64,000 nt of DNA from Acidobacteriaceae bacterium (GCA_019233755.1 JAFAMD010000054.1:1-64000), one strand, 5' to 3'; positions 41,652 to 52,300 are shown, counted from the stretch's first letter. Program-made: numbers and translations. Notes: generated from the sequence alone by a model not told the origin.

Positions 41652-44216
41652 TCAATTCTGATCCGAGACCCATTTCAACAGTGCGTTACAGGGCCGGGTG
41701 AGGGGATTGTCGAAATGGTTGGGGCTTACCCGCACCGAGTACCCGACGCGCCCGGTCTGCTGGGCCGTAAACTCGTTGGCGAAGACTACCGCGTCACCCT
41801 TTTCTTCCACCGGATTGAGCGTTAGCGAATACGTGCTTTCCAGCTGACCGTTGACTCCAACCCGGCCGATTACGGCCTCTACCCGCACGTCTGATGGCTG
41901 TAAGCCGGCCAAATCGATGGTAGCGCGTAGCCGCACCGCCGACCCGCTCATCACCTGGTCGCCCGGGCCATCCCCAAGTTCGACGAACCGGACGCGATCC
42001 CAGCTCTGGATGAGACGGGAATCCCAGGCCGTTTTCTGCCGCGCCGCGTCGAAATTATTCCTCGAGATGCCGAGCCACAAGTGATGCGCCGGTTTGTAGA
42101 GCTCCGACATGTACTCGAGGACCATGCGGCCGCAACTGAAGCGCGGCGTGATGTTCGCAATACAGGCCTTCATGCGGTGAACCCACTCGTTGGGAAACTC
42201 GTAGTCCGAATCCAAATTCTCGTAGAAAAGGGGAACAATTTCGTTCTCGAGTGTCGAGTAGATTGCACTGGCGTGGATGTCGTCCTGATCTTCCGTGTAG
42301 GGCGCGCGGTCCCCAATGGCCCAACCGCCTGAGATCTCATAAGCTTCATCGAACCAGCCGTCGAGAACGCTGAGGTTCAGAACGCCATTCATGGAGGCCT
42401 TCATGCCGCTCGTTCCGCAGGCTTCTTCGCCGCGCCGCGGGGTATTCAGCCACAGGTCGACGCCCTGGACCATTTCGCGAGCCACCTGAATACCGTAATC
42501 CTCCACGAAGATGAGGCGGCGCGAAATCTCGGGATCGTGGGACAGGTTGTAGATCTCGCGAATGAGAGTCTTGCCAGGGTGGTCTTTGGGATGTGCCTTG
42601 CCGGCGAAGACAATCTGCACCGGCATCCGAGGATTATTGAGAATCTTCTTGAGACGGTTTACGTCCCGGAACAGCAGAGTAGCGCGCTTGTACGTGGCGA
42701 AGCGGCGTGCGAAACCGATGGTGAAAACATCCGGATCAAGAACGTCCTGCAGCCGCCGGATTTCCGCGGCAGATGCCTTGCGTTGCAGCGCGGAAGCCAC
42801 TGCGCGTTCCCGTACAAACGCTACCATGCGGCGCTTGCGCTTGCGGTGCATCTCCCAGAGTTCCTGGTTCGGAATCTCCTGCACCAGCTCCCACATCTTG
42901 GGCTCTTCACGGCGCTCCCGCCAGTCAGGCTGTAAATACTGATCGTAGAGTGCGGCGAGATCGCCATTGATCCAGGTAGGCGAATGCACGCCGTTTGTCA
43001 CGGACGTGATGGGAACCTCGTTGACCGGCAACCGCGGCCAAAGGTTCTGGAACATGTCCTGCGAAACGAACTTGTGCAATGCGCTGACGGCGTTGCGAAA
43101 GGCAGACGTTTTCAGGGCAAGTATCGCCATGGAGAAGCGCTCGGACGGGTCCTGCAGGTTGTTGCGTCCGAGTTTGAGTAGCTTCTCAAAGGGGAAGCCG
43201 GCCTGCTCGCAGTAGCCGTGGAAGTAGTCGTACACCAGGGTGGAATCGAAAAGATCGATGCCGGCAGGAACCGAAGTATGCGTCGTGAAGACGTTGCTGA
43301 CGCGAGTGGCCTCCAGCGCCTGCTCAAAGCTCAGGTCGCTTTCATCCATCAGTACACGGACGCGTTCAATGGCGAGGAACGCGGAGTGCCCTTCGTTCAT
43401 GTGATAAACGGTGGGCCTGATACCCACCGCTTTAAGTGCCCGGATACCACCGATTCCCAGAACGATCTCCTGACGAATACGCTTGTGAATATCACCGCCG
43501 TAAAGCTGGTCAGTGATTTCACGGTGCTCAGCCGCCTTATTTTGCGGGATATTCGTGTCGAGCAGGTACAGCTTCACGCGGCCGACATCGATGTGCCACA
43601 CCTTGAGGAACAGTTCGCCCGTCGGAAGCGTGACGCTGACATGAATTTCCTGACCGTTCCCGTCCAGGCAGGGACGTACCGGCAAGGTGTAGAAATCGTT
43701 CAGCGGGGTACGCTCCTGCTGCCATCCGTCTGGATTAAGGTATTGCTGCAGATACCCGCGCTGATACAACAGGCCGACACCGGTCAATGCAATATCGCAA
43801 TCGCTGGCAGCCTTCAGATGATCGCCGGACAGAATTCCGAGACCGCCCGAATAAATCTGCATGCAGTCGAGCAGCCCGTATTCCATCGAGAAGTATGCGA
43901 TGCGCGGGACAGTCTCCGTCGGAGTGCCGCTGTGCAGATAGCTTTCGTACCGTTCGCAGGCACGCTTGTATAGGGAAAGAAACCGCGGATCGGCGGCTGC
44001 GCGGTCCAGGCGTTCCTGCGGAATGCGCCCCAGGAACTGAACGGGATTGTGGTTCGAATCCTTCCAAAGCGTAGGATCGAGGCGCCGGAAGAGCGCGCGA
44101 ATGGTGTGATCCCAGCTCCACAACAGGTTGTATGCGAGTTCCGACAAACGGCTTAGGTTCGGCGGCAGCGCGGGGCGAACCAGGAACTCTTTCAACGGTA
44201 GAATTTGGTACGGCAT
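41652..44216 (-). CDS. glgP: Alpha-glucan phosphorylase (GT35), DUF3417-type
   Basis: Phosphorolyses glycogen or maltodextrin to glucose-1-phosphate. The 854-residue protein has an N-terminal DUF3417 (NLSRLSELAYNLLWSWDHTI, about 18-37), the GT35 phosphorylase core (VHSAFLAIERV-type NEGHSAFLAIERVRVLM near 272, GFARRFATYKRATLLFRDVN near 500) and the PLP Lys in CGTSGMKASMNGVLN (about K604). It is the short, non-allosteric form found in many bacteria and archaea. It is on its own here: no glgB, glgC or malQ neighbour. Confidence 0.95.
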   Translation of the reverse strand: MPYQILPLKEFLVRPALPPNLSRLSELAYNLLWSWDHTIRALFRRLDPTLWKDSNHNPVQFLGRIPQERLDRAAADPRFLSLYKRACERYESYLHSGTPTETVPRIAYFSMEYGLLDCMQIYSGGLGILSGDHLKAASDCDIALTGVGLLYQRGYLQQYLNPDGWQQERTPLNDFYTLPVRPCLDGNGQEIHVSVTLPTGELFLKVWHIDVGRVKLYLLDTNIPQNKAAEHREITDQLYGGDIHKRIRQEIVLGIGGIRALKAVGIRPTVYHMNEGHSAFLAIERVRVLMDESDLSFEQALEATRVSNVFTTHTSVPAGIDLFDSTLVYDYFHGYCEQAGFPFEKLLKLGRNNLQDPSERFSMAILALKTSAFRNAVSALHKFVSQDMFQNLWPRLPVNEVPITSVTNGVHSPTWINGDLAALYDQYLQPDWRERREEPKMWELVQEIPNQELWEMHRKRKRRMVAFVRERAVASALQRKASAAEIRRLQDVLDPDVFTIGFARRFATYKRATLLFRDVNRLKKILNNPRMPVQIVFAGKAHPKDHPGKTLIREIYNLSHDPEISRRLIFVEDYGIQVAREMVQGVDLWLNTPRRGEEACGTSGMKASMNGVLNLSVLDGWFDEAYEISGGWAIGDRAPYTEDQDDIHASAIYSTLENEIVPLFYENLDSDYEFPNEWVHRMKACIANITPRFSCGRMVLEYMSELYKPAHHLWLGISRNNFDAARQKTAWDSRLIQSWDRVRFVELGDGPGDQVMSGSAVRLRATIDLAGLQPSDVRVEAVIGRVGVNGQLESTYSLTLNPVEEKGDAVVFANEFTAQQTGRVGYSVRVSPNHFDNPLTRPCNALLKWVSDQN

Positions 44217-44365
44217 CTACGGCGACTAGGAATCTTAAAGCTGAGTGAGAAACAATTAACGATACCAGATCCCTTACGCAAATCTACGGGTATGTCGAGC
44301 GCGACCCCACGCAGAAAGCTGCGTCGATTATCTCATGCACATAATGGGTCGTAGGGAACCAACGC

Positions 44366-45118
44366 CTGTCATATCTATCGTTTCAGCATGTCAGCTATGT
44401 CGTTGACGGCCGCACGATCCTCGAAGATCTGAGCTTCGAGGTGGAACGCGGCCAGACACTAGTGTTGCTGGGCCGAAGCGGATCGGGGAAGACTACTGCG
44501 CTGCGTCTGATCAACCGCCTGCTGGAGCCCACCGATGGTGCGATTCACCTGAGTGGCGAGGACATCCGGGGTGTGGATGCGATTGCGCTGCGACGGCACA
44601 TCGGGTATGTGATCCAGGATTTCGGATTGCTCCCGCACTGGACCGTAGAGCAAAACGTGTCGCTGGTTCCAAGGCTGCTTGGATGGCCTCGGGAAAAACA
44701 ACGCGCGCGGGCGCGAGAGTTACTCGAACAGGTTGGCCTGAGCCCTGAGATATTCGGCCAGCGGCGGCCTCATCAGTTATCGGGCGGGCAGCGGCAACGG
44801 GTAGCCGTGGCAAGGGCGCTGGCTGCAAACCCGGGCCTTCTCTTGTTTGATGAGCCCTTCGGCGCACTCGATCCGCTCACGCGGCATGAAATGCAAGGCC
44901 AATTCTGCGAACTGCGATCGCGCTACGACCTTGCTTCTGTATTCGTTACCCACGATCTGCTGGAAGCGCTGGCTCTCGGCACTCGCATCGCGGTGCTTCA
45001 CTCCGGCAAACTGGAAGCGATGCTCTCGCCGGATGAATTCTTCGATGCCACAACGCCGGTCGCACGGGCGTTCCTCGAGACATTGCCGGTCGAATTCAGC
45101 AGCGGAAGGCGCCGATGA
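44366..45118 (+). CDS. Osmoprotectant-type ABC ATPase (OpuCA-like), unusual start
   Basis: ATPase of a glycine-betaine/choline-type importer. Walker A LLGRSGSGKTTALRL, Q-loop VIQDFGLLPHWTVEQNVSLV, signature HQLSGGQRQRVAVARALAAN, Walker B LLLFDEPFGALDPLT, switch His FVTHDLLEALAL. Family homology extends upstream of the first ordinary start (GTG 44441): codons from 44378 read SFQHVSYVVDGRTILEDLSF. No ATG, GTG or TTG is in this frame upstream; the only candidate is CTG 44366 behind GGGA, or a frameshift from ATG 44344. The conservative gene model is 44441-45118. It overlaps the next gene by 4 bp. Confidence 0.88.
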   Translation: MSYLSFQHVSYVVDGRTILEDLSFEVERGQTLVLLGRSGSGKTTALRLINRLLEPTDGAIHLSGEDIRGVDAIALRRHIGYVIQDFGLLPHWTVEQNVSLVPRLLGWPREKQRARARELLEQVGLSPEIFGQRRPHQLSGGQRQRVAVARALAANPGLLLFDEPFGALDPLTRHEMQGQFCELRSRYDLASVFVTHDLLEALALGTRIAVLHSGKLEAMLSPDEFFDATTPVARAFLETLPVEFSSGRRR

Positions 45119-45972
45119 CTGCCATCGGCCTGGCAGTGCTGGCGCTCATGGTTGGCGTAACTGCACAAATGCAAACGGCGCCGAACGCGCCGTTGCCGGA
45201 TGCGCAGGAACTGAAGCGGCGCGTCATGGCGAGCATGAAAGCATCGGAGAAAAATCTCGAGAACTACTCTTGCATCGTGCAGGACCAGATTCACGAGCTG
45301 AATCCGGACGGCTCCGTAAAGAAGCACCGCTCCAGCATGAAAGAACAGTTTTTCGTAAACGGTGTTGAGATAGATCACACACTGGAGAAAGACGGAAAGC
45401 CGCTCACGCCCGGCGATGCGAAAAAGGAGCAGGAACACGTAGACAAAGAGGTCAAGAAATACAGCGATCCGAAGGAGGCCGACAAATCGAAAACACGCGA
45501 CGAGAAAGAGGTGGACCTGTTTCTGCGGGCTCTGCGCTTATCGAATGGCAGCAGAGTAACCCGGGAGGGCCGGAGCACACTCGTTTACGATCTTTCGGGT
45601 GATCCGGCTTTTCATCCCAAGAAGGTAGAAGAACGGTTTGCAGAGGCGTTGAACGGGCGTATTTGGATTGACGAACAATCGGGCATGCCGGTGGAAGTAC
45701 GCTTTGAGACAACGAAAGATGTGAAGATCGGCGGAGGGCTGCTTGCCAATCTTCACAAGGGTTTCTGGCTGCATCTGGTACAGCAGCGCGAGCCCGATGG
45801 CGTCTGGATCACGAAATCAGTGGACGGAAGCGGCGATGCCCGCGCTGCTCTCTTCGTGCACGCCCGCTTCCGCTTCAGCGAACAATTAGACAAGTGCCAC
45901 CTGTTCTCGGTTAATACGCAACAAAACGTCCAGCCGCCGGCCGAATCTCCGGCGCCGGAATCCGAGAAATAG
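45115..45972 (+). CDS. Secreted protein of unknown function, 285 aa
   Basis: Signal peptide (TAIGLAVLALMVGVTAQM) then a mature domain: LKRRVMASMKASEKNLENYS (helical), CIVQDQIHELNPDGSVKKHR, GRIWIDEQSGMPVEVRFETT, FWLHLVQQREPDGVWITKSV. The pattern of antiparallel strands with long insertions recalls the outer-membrane lipoprotein-sorting/LolA-like folds used in Acidobacteria secreted proteins, but I cannot assign a family. It starts ATGA within the ATPase stop, so it is translationally coupled to a betaine-type transporter, although it has no obvious transport role. Confidence 0.7.
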   Translation: MTAIGLAVLALMVGVTAQMQTAPNAPLPDAQELKRRVMASMKASEKNLENYSCIVQDQIHELNPDGSVKKHRSSMKEQFFVNGVEIDHTLEKDGKPLTPGDAKKEQEHVDKEVKKYSDPKEADKSKTRDEKEVDLFLRALRLSNGSRVTREGRSTLVYDLSGDPAFHPKKVEERFAEALNGRIWIDEQSGMPVEVRFETTKDVKIGGGLLANLHKGFWLHLVQQREPDGVWITKSVDGSGDARAALFVHARFRFSEQLDKCHLFSVNTQQNVQPPAESPAPESEK

Positions 45973-45985
45973 TGAGCAGCCGCAA

Positions 45986-46615
45986 GTGGACCCGACCGTA
46001 ATCAAAACTCTGCTGGGCGATGTCGCGGAGCTCACCGGCGAACACATTGTGCTCGTCGGCGTTTCGTGCGGGCTCGCGATCCTCATCGGAGTAGGACTCG
46101 GAATTGCCGGCACGCGACACACCGCTGTCCGGAGAATCTCGGTGACGCTGGCAAACGTTTTGCAGACCGTTCCAAGCCTTGCACTGTTCGGGTTCCTCTT
46201 GCCCATACCGCTGATTGGCGGAATCGGCAGGCACACCGCTATCCTTTCGCTGGTACTGTACTCGCTGCTCCCGATTCTGCGAAATACCATCGTCGGCATC
46301 GTGGGCGTCGATCCTCCGGTTCGCGAGGCGGCTGTGGCCATGGGCATGACCGACCGCCAGCTTCTGCGGCTGGTCGAATTGCCTCTGGCAGCGCCTGCAA
46401 TCCTTGCCGGGATACGCATCGCACTCGTGACGAACATCGGGACGGCGGTGATTGCCGCGGTCATTGGCGGCGGCGGTCTCGGCGAATTAATCTTTCGGGG
46501 AGTTGCCTCGGTGAACACCTTGGAAATCCTCGCCGGTGCGATTCCGGCGGCTGTGCTTGCGCTAGTGGCAGATGCCGGAATGTCCGCGCTCGAACGGGCG
46601 ATTGCCAGGCGATGA
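45986..46615 (+). CDS. Osmoprotectant ABC permease (OpuCB/ProW-like)
   Basis: 209 residues, about five membrane helices: TGEHIVLVGVSCGLAILIGV, LPIPLIGGIGRHTAILSLVL, NTIVGIVGVDPPVREAAVAM, ILAGIRIALVTNIGTAVIAA, and AIPAAVLALVADAGMSALER. The EAA coupling loop VREAAVAMGMTDRQLLRLVE and the NIGTAVIAAVIGGGGLGELI segment are typical of the betaine/choline permease family. Starts with GTG 45986. The stop overlaps the substrate-binding gene start (ATGA). Confidence 0.92.
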   Translation: MDPTVIKTLLGDVAELTGEHIVLVGVSCGLAILIGVGLGIAGTRHTAVRRISVTLANVLQTVPSLALFGFLLPIPLIGGIGRHTAILSLVLYSLLPILRNTIVGIVGVDPPVREAAVAMGMTDRQLLRLVELPLAAPAILAGIRIALVTNIGTAVIAAVIGGGGLGELIFRGVASVNTLEILAGAIPAAVLALVADAGMSALERAIARR

Positions 46616-47514
46616 GAAGTGCATTGACTGCGGCACACCGCGCCAAGCCAATCTGCCGAAGCGTGTTCGGCATTTTCGCGCTGCTTGCGGTGCTCTGCTC
46701 ATGCTCCCGCACACACGGCATCGTGGTGGGCTCGAAGAACTTCACGGAACAATGGGTCCTAGGCGAAATTGCGGCTCAGCAGATCGAGCGCAAGCTCCAT
46801 GTCGAGGTCCGCCGAAAACTCAATCTGGGCGGTACGCTGCTGACGCACGAGGCGATCGAGAACGGCGCCATCGATATCTATCCTGAGTACACCGGAACGG
46901 CTGCCGGCGTGGTGTTGAAGCAAAGGGTGCCGAATGATCCGGCACAAGTCTATATCGCGGTAAGGGACGCATATCTGCGGCGATTTCATCTGGTCTGGCT
47001 GCCGCCATTGGGCTTTAATGACAGCTTTGCAATGGTGGTGAGAAGCGAAGACGCCCGGCGGCTTCCCACGCCTACCCTCTCGGCCGCAGCGGCAAGGAAT
47101 TGGCGGCTCGGCGTCGGTTACGAATTCCTCACTCGGCCGGATGGTTTAGAGCGGCTCGACGGCGTCTACCACCTGTCCTGGAAAGGCAACCCGAGGAGTA
47201 TGGATCTCGGACTGCTATACCGGGCGCTTCAGGAAGAGCACGTAGATATGGCAGCCGGAAATTCGACCGATGCCCAACTCACCCTCAGCCGCTATGCAGT
47301 GCTTCAGGACGATAGGAAAGCATTTCCGCCGTATGATGCCTGCTTCGTGGTGCGTCAAGAATTAATGGAAGGAAATCCCGAGGTGGCTCGCGTGCTAAAT
47401 GAACTCGAGAATCGCATCAGCGAAGCGACCATGCGAGACTTGAACCGGCGGGTCCAAGTTGAGCACGTGCCTGTAGAGACCGTCGCGAGAGATTTTTTGG
47501 CACGGCTGCCGTAA
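46612..47514 (+). CDS. Osmoprotectant-binding lipoprotein (OpuCC/OsmF-like)
   Basis: ATG 46612, overlapping the permease stop, gives 300 residues with a lipoprotein-type signal (FGIFALLAVLCSCSRT). The mature protein has the QAT/OpuAC fold: IVVGSKNFTEQWVLGEIAAQ, LNLGGTLLTHEAIENGAIDI, YPEYTGTAAGVVL, DLGLLYRALQEEHVDMAAGN, STDAQLTLSRYAVLQDDRKA. These are the glycine-betaine/carnitine/choline-binding features. A longer upstream frame (to 46066) is an artefact through the permease gene. It completes an ATPase-permease-binder importer. Confidence 0.93.
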   Translation: MRSALTAAHRAKPICRSVFGIFALLAVLCSCSRTHGIVVGSKNFTEQWVLGEIAAQQIERKLHVEVRRKLNLGGTLLTHEAIENGAIDIYPEYTGTAAGVVLKQRVPNDPAQVYIAVRDAYLRRFHLVWLPPLGFNDSFAMVVRSEDARRLPTPTLSAAAARNWRLGVGYEFLTRPDGLERLDGVYHLSWKGNPRSMDLGLLYRALQEEHVDMAAGNSTDAQLTLSRYAVLQDDRKAFPPYDACFVVRQELMEGNPEVARVLNELENRISEATMRDLNRRVQVEHVPVETVARDFLARLP

Positions 47515-47516
47515 AC

Positions 47517-48620
47517 ATGATTAACAAACTGGTATTGGAGAATCTGAAAGCCCGCTGGGTGCGAACGTTCCTTTCCGCGCTGGTAGTTGGCGTTCAGGTG
47601 ATGTCTATCCTGACGCTGATTGGCTTGAGCGACGGATTGTTGGAGCAATCGGCAAATCGCGCCAAGGGGTCGGGCGCCGACATTTTCCTCAAACCCGGGG
47701 CGCAAAACACATTTTCCCTGTCGTCCGGTCAGGTCTTACAAAAATTCGTGCCGTTGGTGGCAAAACAGCCGCATGTGGCGGCTGCCGTCCCCGTCCTCAT
47801 TGTGCCGGTACAGGTCGTGACTTCCATGAACGGCGTAGACCTCACCGAATTGGAAAGGGTCACGGGTCGAATCCGGTTTTTGGAAGGCGGTCCACCCAAG
47901 GGCCTCGACGATCTCCTGGTCGACGAGTACTACGCCAAGCAGAACAAAGTCCGCGTCGGGCGAACCGTGAGGATGCTGAATCATGACTGGCGGGTTTGTG
48001 GAGTAATACCCGCGGGTCTGCTGGGCCGTTTCATCGTGCCGCTGCAGAGGTTACAGCAACTCACTGGCAATGCGGAGCCCGCCCGGATTTCACAGATCCT
48101 GATAAAGCTCGATGACCCGGCGCTCGTGAACCAGGAAGTGGAATACCTCAATCAGCTTTTGAAAGGTAACTTGCAGGCAATCTCCATGTCGGCATTCGTC
48201 TCGCAGTTCAGTATGAATAGCATTCCGGAGTTGAAAGCCTTTGTGGGAGTAATTACCGTCATCTCGGTGGTTGTCGGCTTCCTGGTCGTCTTTCTATCGA
48301 TGTACACGGCCGTGGTGGAGCGAACCAGGGAGATTGGAATTTTGAAAGCGCTCGGCGCAAAACCGCTCACGATTCTCGACATTCTGGTACGAGAAGCGAT
48401 TATCCTGGCTATCCTCGGCTGGATTATCGGTCTGGGGCTGTCATTTGCCGCGAAAACAATCGTTATGACCTTCTTGCCGGCTTCCTTGCCGGTCGTAACT
48501 GTACCGGATTGGTGGCCCATCGCCGCGGCTATCGCTATTGTGGGCGCCTTACTGGGCGCCGTTTATCCGGGACTGAAAGCTGCGCGCCAGGATGCGATAG
48601 AGGCATTGGCATATGAGTAG
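47517..48620 (+). CDS. ABC permease, MacB/DevC-like
   Basis: 367 residues: an N-terminal helix (VRTFLSALVVGVQVMSILTL), a large extracytoplasmic domain (about 50-240), and three C-terminal helices (AFVGVITVISVVVGFLVVFL, VREAIILAILGWIIGLGLSF, WPIAAAIAIVGALLGAVYPG) with the FtsX motif ERTREIGILKALGAKPLTIL. It overlaps the start of the ATPase at 48613 by 8 bp, so the two form a transporter. The substrate is unknown. Confidence 0.9.
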   Translation: MINKLVLENLKARWVRTFLSALVVGVQVMSILTLIGLSDGLLEQSANRAKGSGADIFLKPGAQNTFSLSSGQVLQKFVPLVAKQPHVAAAVPVLIVPVQVVTSMNGVDLTELERVTGRIRFLEGGPPKGLDDLLVDEYYAKQNKVRVGRTVRMLNHDWRVCGVIPAGLLGRFIVPLQRLQQLTGNAEPARISQILIKLDDPALVNQEVEYLNQLLKGNLQAISMSAFVSQFSMNSIPELKAFVGVITVISVVVGFLVVFLSMYTAVVERTREIGILKALGAKPLTILDILVREAIILAILGWIIGLGLSFAAKTIVMTFLPASLPVVTVPDWWPIAAAIAIVGALLGAVYPGLKAARQDAIEALAYE

Positions 48621-49335
48621 CGCAACAAAAACGGGCGCCATGGTGAGTGCGGAAAAATCGTCCGGCCTTGAGATGATTCGCGTTCGCGGGTTGACAAAAA
48701 CGTATCACGCGGGTGACGTGGATGTGCACGCATTGCGTGGAGTGGATCTGGACGTCGCGCGCGGCGAGTTTCTGGCCATTATTGGGCCGTCCGGCTCGGG
48801 CAAATCGACTTTGTTCAACATACTCGGCGGATTGACGCCGCCCACCGATGGTCAAGTCTGGATCGATGGTGTCGATCTGCGAGGCTTGAGCGAGTCCCAA
48901 CGGACCGAGATGCGGCAGCGAAAAATCGGGTTCGTTTTTCAGAAATATAATCTGCTTCCGACGTTGACCGCGAGAGACAACATCGCGCTCGCGCAAAACC
49001 TCAGCCACAGGAATGCCCCGCCGCCCGGCTTCGACGAAATTCTGCAAATGCTGGGAATCAAGGACCGCCTGGGACGCCGGCCCCGGGCTCTCTCCGGCGG
49101 GGAACAGCAGCGTGTCGCCATCGCCAGGGCGCTGGTCACTCAACCGGCGATTCTGTTGGCCGATGAGCCTACCGGCAACCTGGACACGGAGAACTCCGTT
49201 GCGGTTTTGAATATTCTGCGGGATCTGAACATGCGAAACCGGCAGACGATTCTGATGATTACGCACAACCCCGAAGCGGCAGCGTATGCTGATCGGATCG
49301 TAGCAATCCGCGACGGCGAGATGCACGACGCCTAA
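48613..49335 (+). CDS. ABC ATPase, LolD/MacB class
   Basis: 240 residues. Walker A IIGPSGSGKSTLFNILGGL, Q-loop KIGFVFQKYNLLPTLTARDN, signature ALSGGEQQRVAIARALVTQP, Walker B ILLADEPTGNLDTENSVAVL, switch His LMITHNPEAAAYADRIV. The LADEPTGNLD motif places it in the LolD/MacB/FtsE class. It pairs with the overlapping permease and could also serve the lone LolC/E permease at 31909 (inference). Confidence 0.95.
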   Translation: MSSATKTGAMVSAEKSSGLEMIRVRGLTKTYHAGDVDVHALRGVDLDVARGEFLAIIGPSGSGKSTLFNILGGLTPPTDGQVWIDGVDLRGLSESQRTEMRQRKIGFVFQKYNLLPTLTARDNIALAQNLSHRNAPPPGFDEILQMLGIKDRLGRRPRALSGGEQQRVAIARALVTQPAILLADEPTGNLDTENSVAVLNILRDLNMRNRQTILMITHNPEAAAYADRIVAIRDGEMHDA

Positions 49336-49342
49336 AGTTTCC

Positions 49343-52300
49343 TCAAACGGTCTCCACCGGTGTATCGGTAAGAATCGTCTGCAGCCGCGGACTAAGTTGC
49401 GGCTGGTGGCCAAACCAGAGCTGCAGCTTGTCCATGTAGTAGTAGACGACAGGCGTAGTGTAGAGCGTCAACAATTGGCTGAGCATCAAGCCGCCGACGA
49501 TGGTGATGCCAAGAGGCCGCCGCATTTCGGATCCTGTTCCCGTACCGAGCGCCAGCGGCAGGCCGCCGAGCATCGCGGCCATGGTTGTCATCATGATGGG
49601 GCGGAAGCGCAGCAGAGCGGCCTGGTAAATAGCGTTCCTGGGCGAGATGCCCTGCGTGCGTTCGGTCTCGAGGGCGAAATCGATCATCATGATCGCGTTC
49701 TTCTTGACAATGCCGATGAGCAGAATGATCCCGATGAGCGCAATCACGGTGAGATCCGTTCCGCATAGGAGGAGCGCCAGCAGAGCGCCCACGCCGGCCG
49801 AGGGGAGCGTGGAAAGAATCGTGATCGGGTGAATGTAGCTTTCATACAGCATCCCGAGCACAATATAGACGGCTAGGAGCGCGGCAAGAATTAAGATCGG
49901 CTCCGTCTTGAGTGATGACTGGAACGCTTGCGCAGTCCCGGCGAACGCGCCGTGCACATTGGCTGGCATGCCGATGTCTTCTTCCGCCTTCTGCACCGCC
50001 GCAACTGCTTCGCTCAGAGCAACGCCGGGCGCAAGCGCGAACGACAGCGTGATGGAAGGGAACTGCCCTTGATGGTTCACCTGCAGCGGCGTCAGAACCG
50101 TGCGCAGATGCGTGAAAGTAGAGACGGGGACCGCCGTGCCGGTGTTTGAGCGGACGTAGATGGAATCGAGCGAGGCCGGATTCTCCTGGAATTCGGGCAA
50201 TACCTCCAGCACCACGTGGTACTGGTTGATGCCGGTGTACATCGTGGATACCTGCCGTTGGCCGAAGGCACTGTAAAGAGTAGTGTCGATAGCCGCCGGA
50301 TTAACGCCCAGCCGGGATGCCGTACTACGATCGATCATCAGCCGCGACTCCAGTCCGTGTACCTGCTGATCGCTGTTCGCATCGAGCACAAGCGGAACAG
50401 TTTTGAGCTTCTCGAGCAGCTTGGGCGCCCATTCGTTCAGGTCGCGGAGGTTATCCGATTGCAGAGTGTACTGGTATTGAGAGTTGCTGCCGCGCCCGCC
50501 GACGCGGAAGTCCTGCGACGCCTGCATGTAAAGAGTGGCGCCCGGGATACGCGACAGCTTGCCCCGCAGGCGGTTGATTACAGCGTCCGCAGAGCTCTTG
50601 CGCTGATCGAGCGGCTTCAATTGCGCCCACATCGACGCAACATTCAGTTCGCCGCCGCCCGTGAAGCCCTCTACGTCATCCACTGCCGGGTCCTGCTGGA
50701 CGATCTTCATCATCTGGTGCAGCTTTTCGCGCATGGCCGCGAAAGAGATATCCTGGTCCGCCACGATGGCGCCGCCTATCCGGCCGTTATCCTGCTGCGG
50801 GAAGAACCCTTTCGGAACAATGATGTACAGGTAGACGCTGATGGCGATGGTCACCAGCGTAATCACGAGCGTGAGTTGCGGGTGGCGTAGCACGGAGGCA
50901 AGCGATTTCGCATACCCGTCATGAATCAGATTGAAGCCTCGTTCGCTGAGCCGGTAGAGGAAGCTATGCTGCTTGTCGTGCTGCGAGCGGAGAAGCCGCG
51001 AGCACATCATCGGCGTAGTGGTCAGGGAGACCAGCAGCGAAATCGTGATCGCCACTGTAAGAGTCACGGCGAACTCCCGAAAGAGGCGGCCGACAATGCC
51101 TCCCATGAAAAGAATGGGAATGAATACCGCTACCAGCGACGTACTCATCGACAGCACGGTAAAGCCGATCTCCTTGGCGCCTTGTAGCGCCGCTCGCATA
51201 GGTGTCCAGCCCGCTTCGAGATAGCGCGTAATGTTTTCAATCACCACGATCGCGTCGTCCACGACGAATCCGGTCGATACCGTGAGCGCCATCAGCGAAA
51301 GGTTGTCGAGCGTATAGCCGAGCAGATACATCACTCCGAACGTTCCAAGCAGCGATAACGGCACGGCTATTCCGGGAATTACTGTCGCCCAGCCGTTGCG
51401 CAGGAACACGAAGACGACCAGTACCACGAGAGTGATCGAGACCAGCAGCGAGAACTCGACATCGTGAACCGAAGCCCGAATCGTGGTGGTGCGGTCCTGC
51501 GCTACGTTGAGCTGGACGGAAGGCGGAATGGATGCCCGGAGCTGGGGCAGAACGGCTTTGATATTGTCGACGGTCCTGATGATGTTCGCCTGGGGCTGAC
51601 GCGAAATCGCCAGAATGACGTCCGGTTTGCCGTTGTCGAGACCGTCATTACGGGTGTCCTCGACGGAATCGATCACGTTTCCGAGATCGCGGAGACGGAC
51701 CGCCGCGCCCTTCCTGTAGGTAACGATGAGTGGTGCGTACTGCGCTGCGTGGAAAAGCTGGTCCGTCGCGTTTACCTGCCATCGGGTGGTGTCGTTACCG
51801 AGCGATCCCTTCGCCTGGTGAGCATTCGCGTTCTGCAGCGTCGCCGCCACGTCGGTCAGCGAGATCCCCAGGTTGTTGAGAATGGTCGGATTCACCTGCA
51901 CGCGCACTGCGGGCCGGGAGCTGCCCCATACGTGCACCTGGCCTACACCCTCAATCTGCGAGAGCTTTTGCGCCAGAATCGAATCCGCCATATCGTACAG
52001 GTGCGGCCGGTCGTAGACCTCAGAAGTCATAGACAGCATCAAGATCGGTGCGTCCGCCGGATTGGCCTTCCAGTAGCCGGGGTTGCTGGGCAGGTCCGCT
52101 GGAAGCTGTCCGCGGGCAGCGTTGATCGCCGCCTGCACGTCGCGTCCTGCGGCGTCAATGTTGCGGTCGAGATCGAACTGCAAGACGACCACGGTGCTGC
52201 CCAACTGGCTCGAAGATGTCATCTCCGTAATGCCCGCGATGCGGCCAAACTGCCGTTCTAACGGCGTGGCCACGGAGGACGCCATCGTTTCCGGACTGGC

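Noticed and set aside
46066..46611. Long frame extending the osmoprotectant-binding protein by 182 residues upstream
   Set aside because: The extension is Arg/Ala-rich and lies antisense-like within the permease gene. The lipoprotein signal begins at ATG 46612.
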